NCBI RefSeq assembly: GCF_014696435.1
Contig: NZ_JACJQG010000013.1
Coordinates: forward strand, 94,651 to 158,650
DNA: 64,000 nucleotides
Direction of reading: 5' to 3'
Source of the DNA: Calothrix anomala FACHB-343
Lineage (GTDB): Bacteria > Cyanobacteriota > Cyanobacteriia > Cyanobacteriales > Nostocaceae
Positions 53,113-62,969 of the stretch are shown piece after piece (the stretch's first letter is position 1; every line of letters starts with the position of its first letter). Under the pieces are notes generated by a model. It was given only the letters and a program-made list of their open reading frames with translations. It did not search any database and had not been told where the DNA came from. Made by a program: the position numbers and the translations under genes.

Positions 53113-53520
53113 CTATCTATCGTATCTATCGTATCTATCATTTCGATCGTATCTGTCATTTCTGTTGAATCTGTCATCTCGATCGTATCTGTCGTATCTG
53201 TCGTATCTATCGTATCGGTTGGATCTATTAAATCGGTTCATTCTGCGATCGCCTACAACAAATTGAGCGCGACAGCCATTTCTCACCCAAATACGATTTC
53301 TGTTATAGCCCCAATTATCTCGACAACTCGCATCAGATAACTGCCTAATCAGCCTAACTCTACCTCTTGTCGGTATGGCACAACTATTACCCCGATTATT
53401 ATAGCTTTCACAAGTAATTACTTGCTGCGCTGAAGCTGGAGTAGGAACGCCCAAAATTGTACCAATAGTAATACCAGCAGCTATGAAGCTAACAGCTATT
53501 AGTGGACACCGGGTAACCAT
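53113..53520 (-). CDS. Secreted DUF3011-like protein with an Arg-Tyr-Asp repeat tail
   Basis: 135 residues. An N-terminal signal peptide ends near ASAQQ. The middle (VITCESYNNRGNSCAIPTRGRVRLIRQLSDASCRDNWGYNRNRIWVRNGCRAQF) has the cysteine spacing and IWVRNGCRAxF end of DUF3011. The last 40 residues are NR(Y/F)DRYDRYDR-type repeats, encoded by a 9-bp repeat at about 53115-53225. Exported; function unknown. The tail length may vary between strains because of the repeat. Confidence 0.78.
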   Translation of the reverse strand: MVTRCPLIAVSFIAAGITIGTILGVPTPASAQQVITCESYNNRGNSCAIPTRGRVRLIRQLSDASCRDNWGYNRNRIWVRNGCRAQFVVGDRRMNRFNRSNRYDRYDRYDRYDRDDRFNRNDRYDRNDRYDRYDR

Positions 53521-53749
53521 ATTAAACGTTTACTGTTTGCAAATTATTTATAGGTAAATATTATTTTAACGGAAATTTTTGCATGAAAAATCTATCTAAA
53601 GGTCAGACTTTTGCTAGATGTTGACTAGCGATGGACTTGCATTTCCTACAACAGAAATTAATCCCGTAAAAGCCAGATTTTGTGATAAATATTCAGCAAA
53701 ATGCAACATATCGCTGCTAAACTCAAATTCAGTCATTGAGAAAGTTGTA

Positions 53750-54802
53750 ATGAGATACAAACTTTTAGGTAAAAGTGGGTTAAGAGTCTCGGAACTCTGC
53801 TTAGGAACAATGACCTTTGGTGAAGATTGGGGTTGGGGTGCTTCTAAAGATGAAAGTCGGCAAATTTTTGATAACTTTGTGGAAGCTGGCGGTAATTTCA
53901 TCGACACTGCAAACGGTTATACAGATGGTACCAGCGAGAAAATTGTTGGTGAATTAATTGCTAAGGATCGGGAACGTTTTGTTGTCGCGACTAAATATTC
54001 CTTTCCTTTGCGGATGAACGATAATAGAAATGATCCCAATGGTAGTGGTAACCATCGAAAAAATCTCATTCAATCTTTAGAAGGCAGTTTAAAACGACTG
54101 AATACTGACTATATTGATTTATTTTGGTTGCACGCTTGGGACTTTACTACACCAGTAGAAGAAGTGATGCGATCGCTTGATGATGTCGTGCGTCAAGGAA
54201 AGGTACTCTATGTAGGTATTTCTGATGCACCAGCTTGGATTATTTCTCAAGCTAATACTATCGCCCAATATCAAGGTTGGACGCCATTTGTCGCTTTGCA
54301 AGTTGAATATAGTTTAATTCAGCGCACGCCAGAACGGGATTTATTACCAATGGCGAAAGCTTTAGATTTAGCTGTGACTCCTTGGTCACCTTTAGGCGGT
54401 GGTGTGCTTACAGGTAAGTATAACAAGCCACCTCAGCCAGGAGAAGAAGCAGGACGATTAGCCAATCCTGCAACTGGGAATATTTCCGAACGCAGTTTAG
54501 CGATCGCAGAATTAGTCACTCAAGTAGCCACAGAAATCGGGCGTACCCCTTCTCAAGTTGCCATCGCTTGGTTACGCGCCCAAAGTGGCGTTATCATCCC
54601 GATTATTGGCGCGCGCAAGCTAAGTCAGTTTCAAGATAACTTAGAGGCTTTAGATGTCACCTTATCACCAGAACATCTGCAACGCCTCAATCAAGTCAGT
54701 CAAATTGAACTCGGATTTCCTCACGACTTCTTGCAAAATGATGTCATTCGTGATCGCTTATTTGGCGGCACATTTAGTATCTTAGATAACCATAGAGTAT
54801 GA
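53750..54802 (+). CDS. Aldo/keto reductase
   Basis: 350 residues from the ATG at 53750; in-frame codons back to 53618 encode a non-homologous extension. The family pattern is clear: MRYKLLGKSGLRVSELCLGTMTFG, the catalytic region GGNFIDTANGYTDGTSE with Asp and Tyr, ATKYSFPL with Lys, and LFWLHAWD with His. The NADP-binding end IIPIIGARKLSQFQDNL is also present. It reduces aldehydes or ketones with NADPH in the cytoplasm; the substrate is not known. Located between the DUF3011 gene (divergent) and dps. Confidence 0.9.
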   Translation: MRYKLLGKSGLRVSELCLGTMTFGEDWGWGASKDESRQIFDNFVEAGGNFIDTANGYTDGTSEKIVGELIAKDRERFVVATKYSFPLRMNDNRNDPNGSGNHRKNLIQSLEGSLKRLNTDYIDLFWLHAWDFTTPVEEVMRSLDDVVRQGKVLYVGISDAPAWIISQANTIAQYQGWTPFVALQVEYSLIQRTPERDLLPMAKALDLAVTPWSPLGGGVLTGKYNKPPQPGEEAGRLANPATGNISERSLAIAELVTQVATEIGRTPSQVAIAWLRAQSGVIIPIIGARKLSQFQDNLEALDVTLSPEHLQRLNQVSQIELGFPHDFLQNDVIRDRLFGGTFSILDNHRV

Positions 54803-54929
54803 GTGAGCTAAATTGCTCATTAGGAAGATAATAACTGATGGATGCCGGAATTCACTCTATCTAGAGGAAGTTCCCCAGACTAAAGCAATATTTGTAGACT
54901 TGTTCTGAAAAGCCAAGCAGATACGACAA

Positions 54930-55499
54930 ATGAGCGACAATAAACTTGCATCCCGTCTTTATCCCACCCGCATTGATATTCCTGCTGAAGTGCGATCGCA
55001 ACTTGTGGTACTTCTCAACCAAACTTTAGCAGCTACCTTAGATTTAAAAACTCAAGCCAAACAAGCCCATTGGAACGTAAAAGGGACTGACTTTTATCAG
55101 CTGCACGAGTTGTTTGATGAAATTGCTGGCGAACTGGAAGAATATATCGATATGTTTGCAGAACGCATCACCGCTTTAGGTGGTTACGCCTTGGGGACAG
55201 CGCGCGCTGCTGCTAGTAATTCGATTCTCCCAGAATATCCCTTTGATATTTTAGATGGCAAAGACCACGTGACAGCTTTAGCAGATCGCTTTGCACCTTA
55301 TGCGAAACATCTGCGCCAAGCGATCGCCAAAACCGATGATTTAGGTGACGCTGACACTGCTGACCTGTATACTGAAGTATCCCGCACCATTGATAAACGT
55401 CTCTGGTTCTTAGAAGCCCATCTGCAAGTAGCAGAAATCACCGGACAAAATGGCGCTGCTGGTGCTAAAACCAATAAACAGCCCGCAAGCGTGAAGTAA
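54930..55499 (+). CDS. dps: Dps-family ferritin-like protein
   Basis: 189 residues. The intersubunit ferroxidase site of Dps is seen in QAHWNVKGTDFYQLHELFDEIAGELEEYIDMFAERI (His at about 49, His/Asp/Glu in the second helix). The four-helix length fits. The C-terminal tail is Lys/Ala-rich (GAAGAKTNKQPASVK). It stores iron and protects DNA against peroxide and starvation in the cytoplasm. No clear PerR or Fur box seen in the 127-bp upstream gap. Confidence 0.9.
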   Translation: MSDNKLASRLYPTRIDIPAEVRSQLVVLLNQTLAATLDLKTQAKQAHWNVKGTDFYQLHELFDEIAGELEEYIDMFAERITALGGYALGTARAAASNSILPEYPFDILDGKDHVTALADRFAPYAKHLRQAIAKTDDLGDADTADLYTEVSRTIDKRLWFLEAHLQVAEITGQNGAAGAKTNKQPASVK

Positions 55500-55938
55500 T
55501 TATGTCCTTGACTGTTGACGGTTAACAGTTAACAGTCAACAGTCAACAGTCAACAGTCAACAGTCAACAGTCAACAGTCAACAGTCAACAGTCAACAATC
55601 ATTCGGAAATATTTTTCTACTTGGAAGTCTCTAAGGACGAGTAGTAACTTTTTGGTAAGTACGCCACTTTTAAGTGCGTACTTTTCATTTTGGATTTATA
55701 TACCTTACTATTTATATAGTTCACCAACAGGTTTCAAATTACCTAAATCTAGATTGAACAATTTGCCAAAGCAAGGGTATTGGCAATTTTATTTGTGCAA
55801 AATTTGTGATGATGAAGCCAAATAAATTGGATATTTAATTCCACCTCTCTTGCAGTCAAAGCCAGAGACAATCACTATTTAGCATTGAAGATACTAGATT
55901 TGTCGATTCAGGAAATCAACTAAAAACGAGGTAGATTT
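55500..55938. other. Repeat array and hairpin downstream of dps
   Basis: AGTCAAC heptamers at 55521-55597 (about ten copies). A hairpin AAGTACGC (55657-55664) / GCGTACTT (55676-55683) is followed by TTTC and may terminate transcripts from dps. The rest is AT-rich and probably holds the pirin promoter; no gene seen. Confidence 0.6.
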
Positions 55939-56655
55939 ATGTCTCAAAATACCAAAACTCTTGTAGTTCATGATGGCAGATCTCGCGGTCATACTAAAAT
56001 TAGTTGGCTCGATAGTTACCACACTTTCTCTTTCGGTAATTTTTACGATCCTAACTACATGGGTTTTCGCTCCCTGCGGGTAATCAACGATGATACCGTG
56101 ATTCCTGGTGCTGGGTTTGGTACTCACGGACATCGTGATATGGAAATCCTCACTTATGTCTTATCTGGAGCGCTAGAACATAAAGATAGCCTGGGTACGG
56201 GTTCGGTAATTCGTCCCGGTGACGCACAGATCATGAGTGCTGGTACTGGTATTACCCACAGTGAATATAATCATTCGCAAACTGAGTCGGTGCATTTTCT
56301 GCAAATCTGGATGCTACCCAATGAACTAGGATTAAAACCCAGATATGAGCAAAAAAACTTTCCTGCTGAAGAAAAGCGGGGACAACTCCGCTTAATTGCG
56401 GCTAAAGATGCGCGTGATGGTGCGGTGAAAGTTTACCAAGATTTGGATTTATACGCATCAGTTCTGGAAAAAGGTGATGTTGTAACTTTTGAAGTCCAAC
56501 GCGATCGCTATGCTTGGTTACATGTAGCCCAAGGTGTCGCTACGGTTAACGGTAAAGAACTCAAAGCAGGTGATGGCGTACAAGTCAGTGGTGAAGAAAC
56601 ACTAGAAATTAGCAGTAATGCTAGTGGCGAAATTTTGCTGTTTGATTTGGGATAA
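55939..56655 (+). CDS. Pirin family protein
   Basis: 238 residues. Two cupin domains. The metal-binding residues of pirin are in the N-terminal one: GAGFGTHGHRDMEILTYVLSGALEHKDSLG (His, His) and GTGITHSEYNHSQTESVHFLQIWM (His, Glu). PGDAQIMSAGTG is the conserved link. Some bacterial pirins are quercetin dioxygenases, others redox-sensing regulators; this one cannot be assigned. A strong terminator follows. Confidence 0.92.
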   Translation: MSQNTKTLVVHDGRSRGHTKISWLDSYHTFSFGNFYDPNYMGFRSLRVINDDTVIPGAGFGTHGHRDMEILTYVLSGALEHKDSLGTGSVIRPGDAQIMSAGTGITHSEYNHSQTESVHFLQIWMLPNELGLKPRYEQKNFPAEEKRGQLRLIAAKDARDGAVKVYQDLDLYASVLEKGDVVTFEVQRDRYAWLHVAQGVATVNGKELKAGDGVQVSGEETLEISSNASGEILLFDLG

Positions 56656-56707
56656 TCTAAATTTTGGCATATTGAACGCTTTTTAGCCAAATAAAATCTA
56701 ATTACTG

Positions 56708-56743
56708 AAAATAGCTCTGTGATAGCTCACAGAGCTATTTTTT
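56708..56743. terminator. Strong bidirectional terminator after pirin
   Basis: AATAGCTCTGTGA (56710-56722) pairs perfectly with TCACAGAGCTATT (56727-56739), four-base loop, with an A run before and TTTTTT after. It lies 55 bp after the pirin stop codon. Confidence 0.85.
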
Positions 56744-56930
56744 AGTAAATTTGTCAAAAATATTGTTTGTAGTATTTGCATCAAAATTAACTTGCTTGAA
56801 GATATGAGACTTTTATTAAAGAAAATTAGAGAAAGCTAAATTTAATTATTTTCTCTGTCTGGGGTAAGAAGTAATTAGTGGATAAGTTTTAGACATTAGA
56901 GATGGATGCTAAACTCTAAATACCATAAAA

Positions 56931-57167
56931 ATGAATTATTCTCAAAATAAACATAAATTTTTACAAAACGAGCAATTATTCTGGCATACAGAACTCGTTA
57001 AATCGGGAGTAGACTATCACCAAGCGGCTAAAGTCGCGCAGATTTTAGCTGAGAAAAAGCCAGATGAACTGTTAACGGAGGAAGAAATTAAGCTGACAAA
57101 AGAAGTGTGTGCAGCTTGGTTAAGACAGCACAATCGTTTAACTTCCATTTCCAGAGCGCTGGAGTAA
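56931..57167 (+). CDS. Small helical hypothetical protein
   Basis: 78 residues: an N-terminal basic, Asn-rich stretch, then helical segments ELVKSGVDYHQAAKVAQILAEKKPDELLTEEEIKLTKEVCAAWLRQHNR. No known domain. The frame is clean and preceded by a normal AT-rich upstream region. Possibly a small cytoplasmic regulator; unproven. Confidence 0.55.
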   Translation: MNYSQNKHKFLQNEQLFWHTELVKSGVDYHQAAKVAQILAEKKPDELLTEEEIKLTKEVCAAWLRQHNRLTSISRALE

Positions 57168-57804
57168 TTGTCTCTGTCCAAAAAACTATATTAATTAAAC
57201 GTAGCCGATTATTGTAATTACAGTCTGCAAAAATACACTAAATAGGCGTATACCACAGTATATAAAGGAATTTTTTGATTTTTAGCAGTTCTGTATCCTA
57301 TTTTATACATAATTCATATTTGATTTTTGAATTAATACGTAGGAGAGCCAGTCGCGTGGGCGGGTGTGTTGTCTCGCATATCAATAAATGTTATTAGATA
57401 TACACACACAGCAAATAGTGCAAATAAATTGATTCGCTTATTTCTGCTTAAATCTCTGAATATTCAGGGATTTTTTAATTTGAGAATTAAAGTAATAAAT
57501 GTAAAAAATAAAATGATTCCAGTAGATTAACGGCAGTAAAAATTACATTTTTTACTACCAATAACCCAAAAGCGATCGCCTGTTAGCTAAATTTTTCCAC
57601 TCAGCAGCATTACCATAATATATAAACTGGATTTGAGCGCTCACCTTTCGGTAGATTACCGTAAGTTATAAAAGCAGTATATTTAAGGTGGGGTACTATA
57701 TAACTTTTCCAAAAAACTCATGCTAAATCAGTAGATTAATTGAGATTGAATTTCATTGTTCTAACTCATTTGTAGTTAAATTTCTCATAGGTTGCCTGAA
57801 TACC
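57168..57804. other. Long spacer with a terminator and a partial palindromic repeat
   Basis: No protein gene seen. 57348-57380 (GAGCCAGTCGCGTGGGCGGG, then TTGTCTCGC) resembles a diverged copy of the interspersed palindrome found at 23924 in reverse. AAATCTCTG (57450-57458) pairs with CAGGGATTT (57465-57473, one G-T), followed by a T run: a terminator that may end a small RNA starting somewhere after 57300. CGGTAGATTACCG at about 57647 is a short hairpin. Confidence 0.4.
57450..57476 (+). terminator. Orphan terminator-like hairpin
   Basis: AAATCTCTG / CAGGGATTT stem with loop AATATT and a run of six T. The nearest upstream plus-strand gene ends almost 300 bp earlier (57167). Confidence 0.6.
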
Positions 57805-59118
57805 ATGACATCCCCTGAACATCAAACTGATTTTGAAGAACATCTTCCAGAATCATCGTTTGAGCCACCCCCACAACAACGGCGGTGGCTTCGGCTATTG
57901 TTAGCTGCACTATTATTGCTAGGTGGTGGTACGGCTTTGGTTTGGCGTTTAGTAGCTCCTCAACAGCAAGCATCTGTACCCGCTAGTGCTCCCATTGGGG
58001 TAAGAGTTAAGTTAGCACCAGTAGAAGCAGGCACAATTGAGGAAAGTTCTGATTTTATCGCTAACCTAGAATCTCGGCGTTCGGTAAGGCTACAACCGAG
58101 AATTGAAGGACAAGTAACGCAAATATTTGTGCGATCGGGAGACAATGTTTCTGAAGGAACGCCAATTATTCAAGTAGATCCCAGACAGCAACAAGCTACT
58201 GTTAGCGGGTTAAATGCTGGCGCTGAAGCAGCTAAAGCACAACTACAAAATGCTTTAGCAACGCTGAAATCTCTACAAGCCGATCGCTTATCTAATGTTG
58301 CAGATGTGCAATTGAACCAGCAAGATTACGATCGCTATACGAGTCTAGCCACTCAAGGTGCAGTCTCGCGGCAAACTAAAGATCAGTATGCTAACCGATT
58401 AGCGATCGCTAAATCTCAACTCGCTGCTATAGATTCCCGCATTCAAGCACAGCAAGCAACCATCTCCCAAGCCGAAAAAGCCTTACAGCAAGCCCAAGCC
58501 AATACCAAGCAACAAGTAGTTGAGCTTCAATACTACAAAATTGCCGCACCTTTTGCTGGTACAGTTGGCGACATTCCCGTAAAAGTAGGTGATTTCGTTA
58601 ATACTTCTACACAACTAGCTACCATCACGCAAAACCAACCTTTAGAAGTGAACATCTCTGTACCTCTAGAACAGGGAAGCCGACTGCGTAAAGGCTTACC
58701 AGTAGAAGTGATGGATGCTCAAGGGCAACTTTTAGGCACAAGTAGAGTATTCTTTATTTCTCCTAGTGTTGGTAACAATACTCAATCAATCCAAATCAAA
58801 ACATTATTAAGTAACCCTCAAGGTAAACTCCGGGCAGACCAATTAGTGCGAGCTAGAGTGATTTGGAATCGTAAACCGGGAGTATTAATTCCGACAACAG
58901 CCGTATCGCGGGTAGCCGGGGAAACATTTGCCTATGTAGCCCAAACAGAAAATTCTCCACAAGGTACACCGCAATTAGTCGCGCGACAAAAACGGGTGAA
59001 ATTAGGCAATATCCAAGGTAATAATTACCAAGTTATCGAAGGATTGCAGCCAGAAGAAAAAATCATCGTCTCCGGGTTGTTAAATCTGCGAGATGGCGTG
59101 CCAGTTACTCCGGAATAA
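57805..59118 (+). CDS. RND efflux periplasmic adaptor (membrane fusion protein)
   Basis: 437 residues. A membrane anchor at about 28-50 (LRLLLAALLLLGGGTALVWRLV). Then the HlyD-like lipoyl half (SRRSVRLQPRIEGQVTQIFVRSGDNVSEGTPIIQVDPR), a coiled coil at about 130-235, the second lipoyl half (IAAPFAGTVGDIPVKVGDFVNTSTQLATI), a beta-barrel and an MP domain ending PEEKIIVSGLLNLRDGVPV. It joins the RND pump to an outer-membrane channel. The RND gene lies 201 bp downstream across repeats; no TolC-type gene is in the window. Confidence 0.93.
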   Translation: MTSPEHQTDFEEHLPESSFEPPPQQRRWLRLLLAALLLLGGGTALVWRLVAPQQQASVPASAPIGVRVKLAPVEAGTIEESSDFIANLESRRSVRLQPRIEGQVTQIFVRSGDNVSEGTPIIQVDPRQQQATVSGLNAGAEAAKAQLQNALATLKSLQADRLSNVADVQLNQQDYDRYTSLATQGAVSRQTKDQYANRLAIAKSQLAAIDSRIQAQQATISQAEKALQQAQANTKQQVVELQYYKIAAPFAGTVGDIPVKVGDFVNTSTQLATITQNQPLEVNISVPLEQGSRLRKGLPVEVMDAQGQLLGTSRVFFISPSVGNNTQSIQIKTLLSNPQGKLRADQLVRARVIWNRKPGVLIPTTAVSRVAGETFAYVAQTENSPQGTPQLVARQKRVKLGNIQGNNYQVIEGLQPEEKIIVSGLLNLRDGVPVTPE

Positions 59119-59296
59119 GGGCATTGGGCATTGGGCATTGGGCATTGGGCATTGAGGAGATTAGGAAAAGTATGAAAAGCAAAGAAAGGGGATAGATACC
59201 CAATAGCCAATGTCATGTGTAATTTGTTATTGCTTCTCCCTCTGCTTCCTCTGCCCCCTGCACCCATGCCCCATGCCCCATGCCCCATGCCCATAC
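59119..59296. repeat. GGGCATT heptamers and CATGCCC repeats between the RND genes
   Basis: GGGCATT is repeated about five times at 59118-59150 (G runs spaced by four bases, a G-quadruplex pattern). CCCATGC repeats lie at 59262-59295. The two arrays are partly complementary, so a transcript crossing the gap could fold into a long stem. Confidence 0.7.
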
Positions 59297-59319
59297 CCAT
59301 AACTTAAGCAACCATTTAC

Positions 59320-62300
59320 ATGTTTGTTGACTTTTTTATCAGGCGACCAGTATTTACCAGCGTCTGTGCCATTATCATCCTCTTGGTAGGAGCCATCAGC
59401 ATCCCCACGCTGCCCACCGCCCAGTACCCAGAAATTAGCCCGACGCAAATTACTGTCACGGCGAATTATGTTGGCGCTAGTGCTGAAGTTGTCGAAAATA
59501 CCGTCACGACGGTATTAGAACGCCAAATCAACGGTGTTGAGGGCTTGAAGTATATGACCTCAAGCAGTAGCAACAATGGCACTAGTACAATTACAGTCAC
59601 ATTTGACCCAGCACGCAACAAAGATATTGCCGCAGTTGATGTGCAAAATCGGGTTTCTTTGGCTGAACCTCTGTTACCAGAAGCGGTGCAGCAAACTGGC
59701 GTCACGGTGAGTAAACAATCAAATAATATTCTCTTGGCGATCGGGTTTTACTCCGATAACAAAGAATACGACAACGTTTTTTTAAGTAATTACACTGACC
59801 TTTACATCGTAGATGCCCTCAAAAGAATTAAAGGTGTCGGTGAGGCGCAAATTTTTGGCGAACGTCGCTATGCAATGCGGTTGTGGCTCGATCCGAACCG
59901 TCTAGCTAGTCGCAACCTCACCGCCCAAGATGTAATTGACGCACTCAACGAACAAAATTTACAGGTGGGTGCGGGGCAAATTGGGCAACAGCCAACTTTA
60001 CCCGACCAAATGTATCAAATAGACTTGCAAGCTGTCGGCAGATTAACGGAAGCAAGCGAATTTGCTGATATAACCATCAAGACTGGTACAGATGGTACGC
60101 TGGTCAAGCTCAAAGATGTAGGTAGGGCGGAACTGGGGGCAGAAAACTATAACTCCTTTCTGCGATTTCGCGGGAATGAAGGTGTAGGTGTGGGGATATT
60201 TGGGACTCCCGGAAGTAATGCGCTGGAAGTTGCACAGGCGGTAAAAGCCGAAATGGTACGCTTGGCGCAAAGCTTCCCGCCAGGGATGAAATATCAAATC
60301 GCCTTTGATACGACATTGTTTGTCGAAGCCTCTTTAGCGGAAGTAGTGAAGACTCTGATAGAAGCGATCGCTCTTGTCGTCTTGGTAATTTTCCTCTTCT
60401 TGCAAGATTGGCGGACTACCTTAATTCCGGTCATTGTCATACCTCTAACCTTGGTGGGTACATTCGCCTTTATCAAGGTTTTTGGCTTCTCCATCAATAC
60501 CTTAACGATGTTTGGGTTGACTCTAGCAACAGGGTTGGTGGTGGATGATGCCATTATTGTGGTAGAGAATATCTCGCGCTTAATTGAGGATGAAGGTTTA
60601 CCGCCGCGTCAGGCTGCATCTGAGTCGATGCGCGAGTTATTTGGCGCTGTAATTGCCACATCGCTGGTATTGATGGCTGTATTTATCCCTGTCGCCTTTT
60701 TCCCTGGCTCTACAGGACAAATATATAAACAATTCGCCCTCACCATCGCCTTTTCGATGGTGATTTCTACCTTTTTGGCGCTGACGCTCACGCCTTCTCT
60801 TTCCGCCTTGCTGCTACGTCGCGGACAAAGACCGCGCGGGTGGTTGGGGCGGGTTTTTGGCTGGATTAACCGCTTTATTGATTGGACGCGCCGAGGTTAT
60901 GAGCGATCGCTCCATCGTCTGAATCGGCTAAAAGCGATCGTGGTTCTGTTATTTGTCTTGTCTTTAGGTGTGACAGCTTGGCTGTACACCCGCGTACCCA
61001 CAGCCTTTATCCCCGACGACGATCAAGGCTATTTCATCACCATTATTCAAGGGCCAGAAGGGGTTTCCCTGAACTACACCAGCAAAGTCATGGCTCAGGT
61101 AGAAACAGAAATTTTGAAAATACCAGAAGTTACAGGTACTTTTGCGATCGGTGGTTTTGGTTTCAGTGGAAACTCAGCTAATAGCGGCGCAATTTTCACC
61201 ACCCTCAAACCTTGGCAAGAACGCCACGAACCAGGACAATCAGCACAAGCCATCATTGGTAAATTAGCCGGAATCGTCTCCGCTATTCCCGAAGCCAGAA
61301 TTTTTCCTGTAAATCCCCCATCCATTCAGGGTTTAGGTAGTTTTGGCGGTTTTCAATTTCAGCTCCAAGATAGAGCCGGTAACAGTGGTTTAAACAATCT
61401 TTTGCAAGTCATGGGTCAATTACTCGAGCGCGGTAATCAAACACCAGGACTACAAGCCGTATTCAGCACATTTAACGCCAATACGCCGCAAATGCTCATT
61501 GAAGTAGACCGTAACAAAGCCAAAGCTCTGCAAGTTAACGTAGATGATATCTTTAATACCTTGCAAAGTTATTTAGGCTCGCGCTATGTCAACGACTTTA
61601 ACTTACTGCAACGGACTTATCGCGTATATGTCCAAGCAGAAGCGCAATTTCGCTCGAATCCTGAAGATATTGGTAAGTTATACGTTCGTTCTGAGAATAA
61701 TCAAATGATTGCTCTCAGTAATTTAGTCAAAGTTAGATCAACCATTGGCGCACAAACGATCAATCACTTTAACTTGTTTCGTTCCATTGAAATTAATGGT
61801 GGCGCTGCACCTGGTTACAGTTCGGGACAAGCAACCCAAGCAATGGAGCAAGTAGCCAAGCAAGTTCTCCCGGCGACAATGGGCTATGAATGGTCGGGAA
61901 TCACCGCCGAAGAACAACAATCTGGTGGTTTAGCACCCCTAATTTTTATCTTGGGATTGGTGTTTGTGTTTTTGGTACTGGCTGCTCAGTATGAGAATTA
62001 CGTTGACCCCTTGATTATTATGCTTTCAGTACCCTTGGCTATTTTGGGTGCATTGTTAGCCCAATCAATGCGGGGTTTACCCAACGATGTCTTTTGTCAA
62101 GTTGGGTTAGTCATGTTGATTGGTTTGGCGAGTAAAAACGCCATTTTGATTGTAGAGTTTGCTAACCAACTGCGAGAGGAAGGTATACCACTAGCAAAAG
62201 CCGCTATCCAAGCATCTCAAGAACGGTTACGACCGATTTTGATGACATCTCTATCTTTTATTTTGGGTATTTGGCCCTTAGTCAATCCCGAAGGAGCCGG

Positions 62301-62496
62301 TGCAGCTAGTAGAAGGTCTTTAGGTACAGCAGTGGCTGGTGGAACGATCGTTTCAACTTTATTGAGCTTGTTTGTCGTACCCATCTTATATATTGTAATT
62401 GGCAAAATTCGCGATCGCTTTCGTCGCCATCCTCAGCAACCACAACTACCAGAACCTACCCATGATGGCAAAGTTCACCACTCAACCCACCACTAA
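59320..62496 (+). CDS. RND multidrug efflux permease (HAE-1, AcrB-like)
   Basis: 1058 residues, the usual length. It starts FVDFFIRRPVFTSVCAIIILLVG. The proton-relay residues are in place: LVVDDAIIVVENISR (Asp-Asp of helix 4) and GLASKNAILIVEFANQL (Lys of helix 10). Two large periplasmic loops lie between helices 1-2 and 7-8. The C-terminus is basic and His-rich (RHPQQPQLPEPTHDGKVHHSTHH). It exports drugs or other amphiphiles with proton inflow, as a trimer with the adaptor upstream. No local regulator is evident. Confidence 0.95.
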   Translation: MFVDFFIRRPVFTSVCAIIILLVGAISIPTLPTAQYPEISPTQITVTANYVGASAEVVENTVTTVLERQINGVEGLKYMTSSSSNNGTSTITVTFDPARNKDIAAVDVQNRVSLAEPLLPEAVQQTGVTVSKQSNNILLAIGFYSDNKEYDNVFLSNYTDLYIVDALKRIKGVGEAQIFGERRYAMRLWLDPNRLASRNLTAQDVIDALNEQNLQVGAGQIGQQPTLPDQMYQIDLQAVGRLTEASEFADITIKTGTDGTLVKLKDVGRAELGAENYNSFLRFRGNEGVGVGIFGTPGSNALEVAQAVKAEMVRLAQSFPPGMKYQIAFDTTLFVEASLAEVVKTLIEAIALVVLVIFLFLQDWRTTLIPVIVIPLTLVGTFAFIKVFGFSINTLTMFGLTLATGLVVDDAIIVVENISRLIEDEGLPPRQAASESMRELFGAVIATSLVLMAVFIPVAFFPGSTGQIYKQFALTIAFSMVISTFLALTLTPSLSALLLRRGQRPRGWLGRVFGWINRFIDWTRRGYERSLHRLNRLKAIVVLLFVLSLGVTAWLYTRVPTAFIPDDDQGYFITIIQGPEGVSLNYTSKVMAQVETEILKIPEVTGTFAIGGFGFSGNSANSGAIFTTLKPWQERHEPGQSAQAIIGKLAGIVSAIPEARIFPVNPPSIQGLGSFGGFQFQLQDRAGNSGLNNLLQVMGQLLERGNQTPGLQAVFSTFNANTPQMLIEVDRNKAKALQVNVDDIFNTLQSYLGSRYVNDFNLLQRTYRVYVQAEAQFRSNPEDIGKLYVRSENNQMIALSNLVKVRSTIGAQTINHFNLFRSIEINGGAAPGYSSGQATQAMEQVAKQVLPATMGYEWSGITAEEQQSGGLAPLIFILGLVFVFLVLAAQYENYVDPLIIMLSVPLAILGALLAQSMRGLPNDVFCQVGLVMLIGLASKNAILIVEFANQLREEGIPLAKAAIQASQERLRPILMTSLSFILGIWPLVNPEGAGAASRRSLGTAVAGGTIVSTLLSLFVVPILYIVIGKIRDRFRRHPQQPQLPEPTHDGKVHHSTHH

Positions 62497-62969
62497 ATTT
62501 AACCTTGCTAGATTACTGTAGGTAAATTAGCTGTGTTATCGTAGCCAGGGCTTTAGTCCTGGCTATGAAATAAAATATTCCTGTCAATCGCGGAATTGCC
62601 CGATTTGAAAATGAAGAATAATTAGTACCTAACATTTTAACTAGGAAAATTTACTCAATAGGCAACTAGCGATTAATATTTCACTAGTCCTATAGGATAA
62701 AAATAACTAATTACTCATACCCAATGCCCAATGCCCAATGCCCCATGCCCAATACCCAATGCCCAATCTCATAAATCAAAGATATAATTTGGAAGCTGAA
62801 AAATCTTTCAGTCCTATAATGTCCAAGAGACCGCTAATATAATGGGTGAGCAAATATGGGCTAGAAAATGTTGTATAAAACGTTTCTAGTTTTATAGAAA
62901 CATGCGCATTCATTTCTTTTGGCTGCTGTTTTCACTCAGTAAATATCATTTTCCCAACATCCCGAAATT
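62497..62969. other. Spacer before rubrerythrin
   Basis: No gene seen. It contains the hairpin at 62542-62565, CCCAATG heptamers at about 62719-62766, and the inverted repeat GTTTCTA (62882-62888) / TAGAAAC (62895-62901) about 70 bp upstream of the rubrerythrin start, a possible operator. Confidence 0.5.
62542..62565 (+). terminator. Stem-loop after the RND gene
   Basis: TAGCCAGG (62542-62549) / CCTGGCTA (62558-62565), perfect 8-bp stem, 45 bp after the RND stop codon. No T tract, so its role as terminator is likely but not certain; it is also a known kind of dispersed hairpin. Confidence 0.5.
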
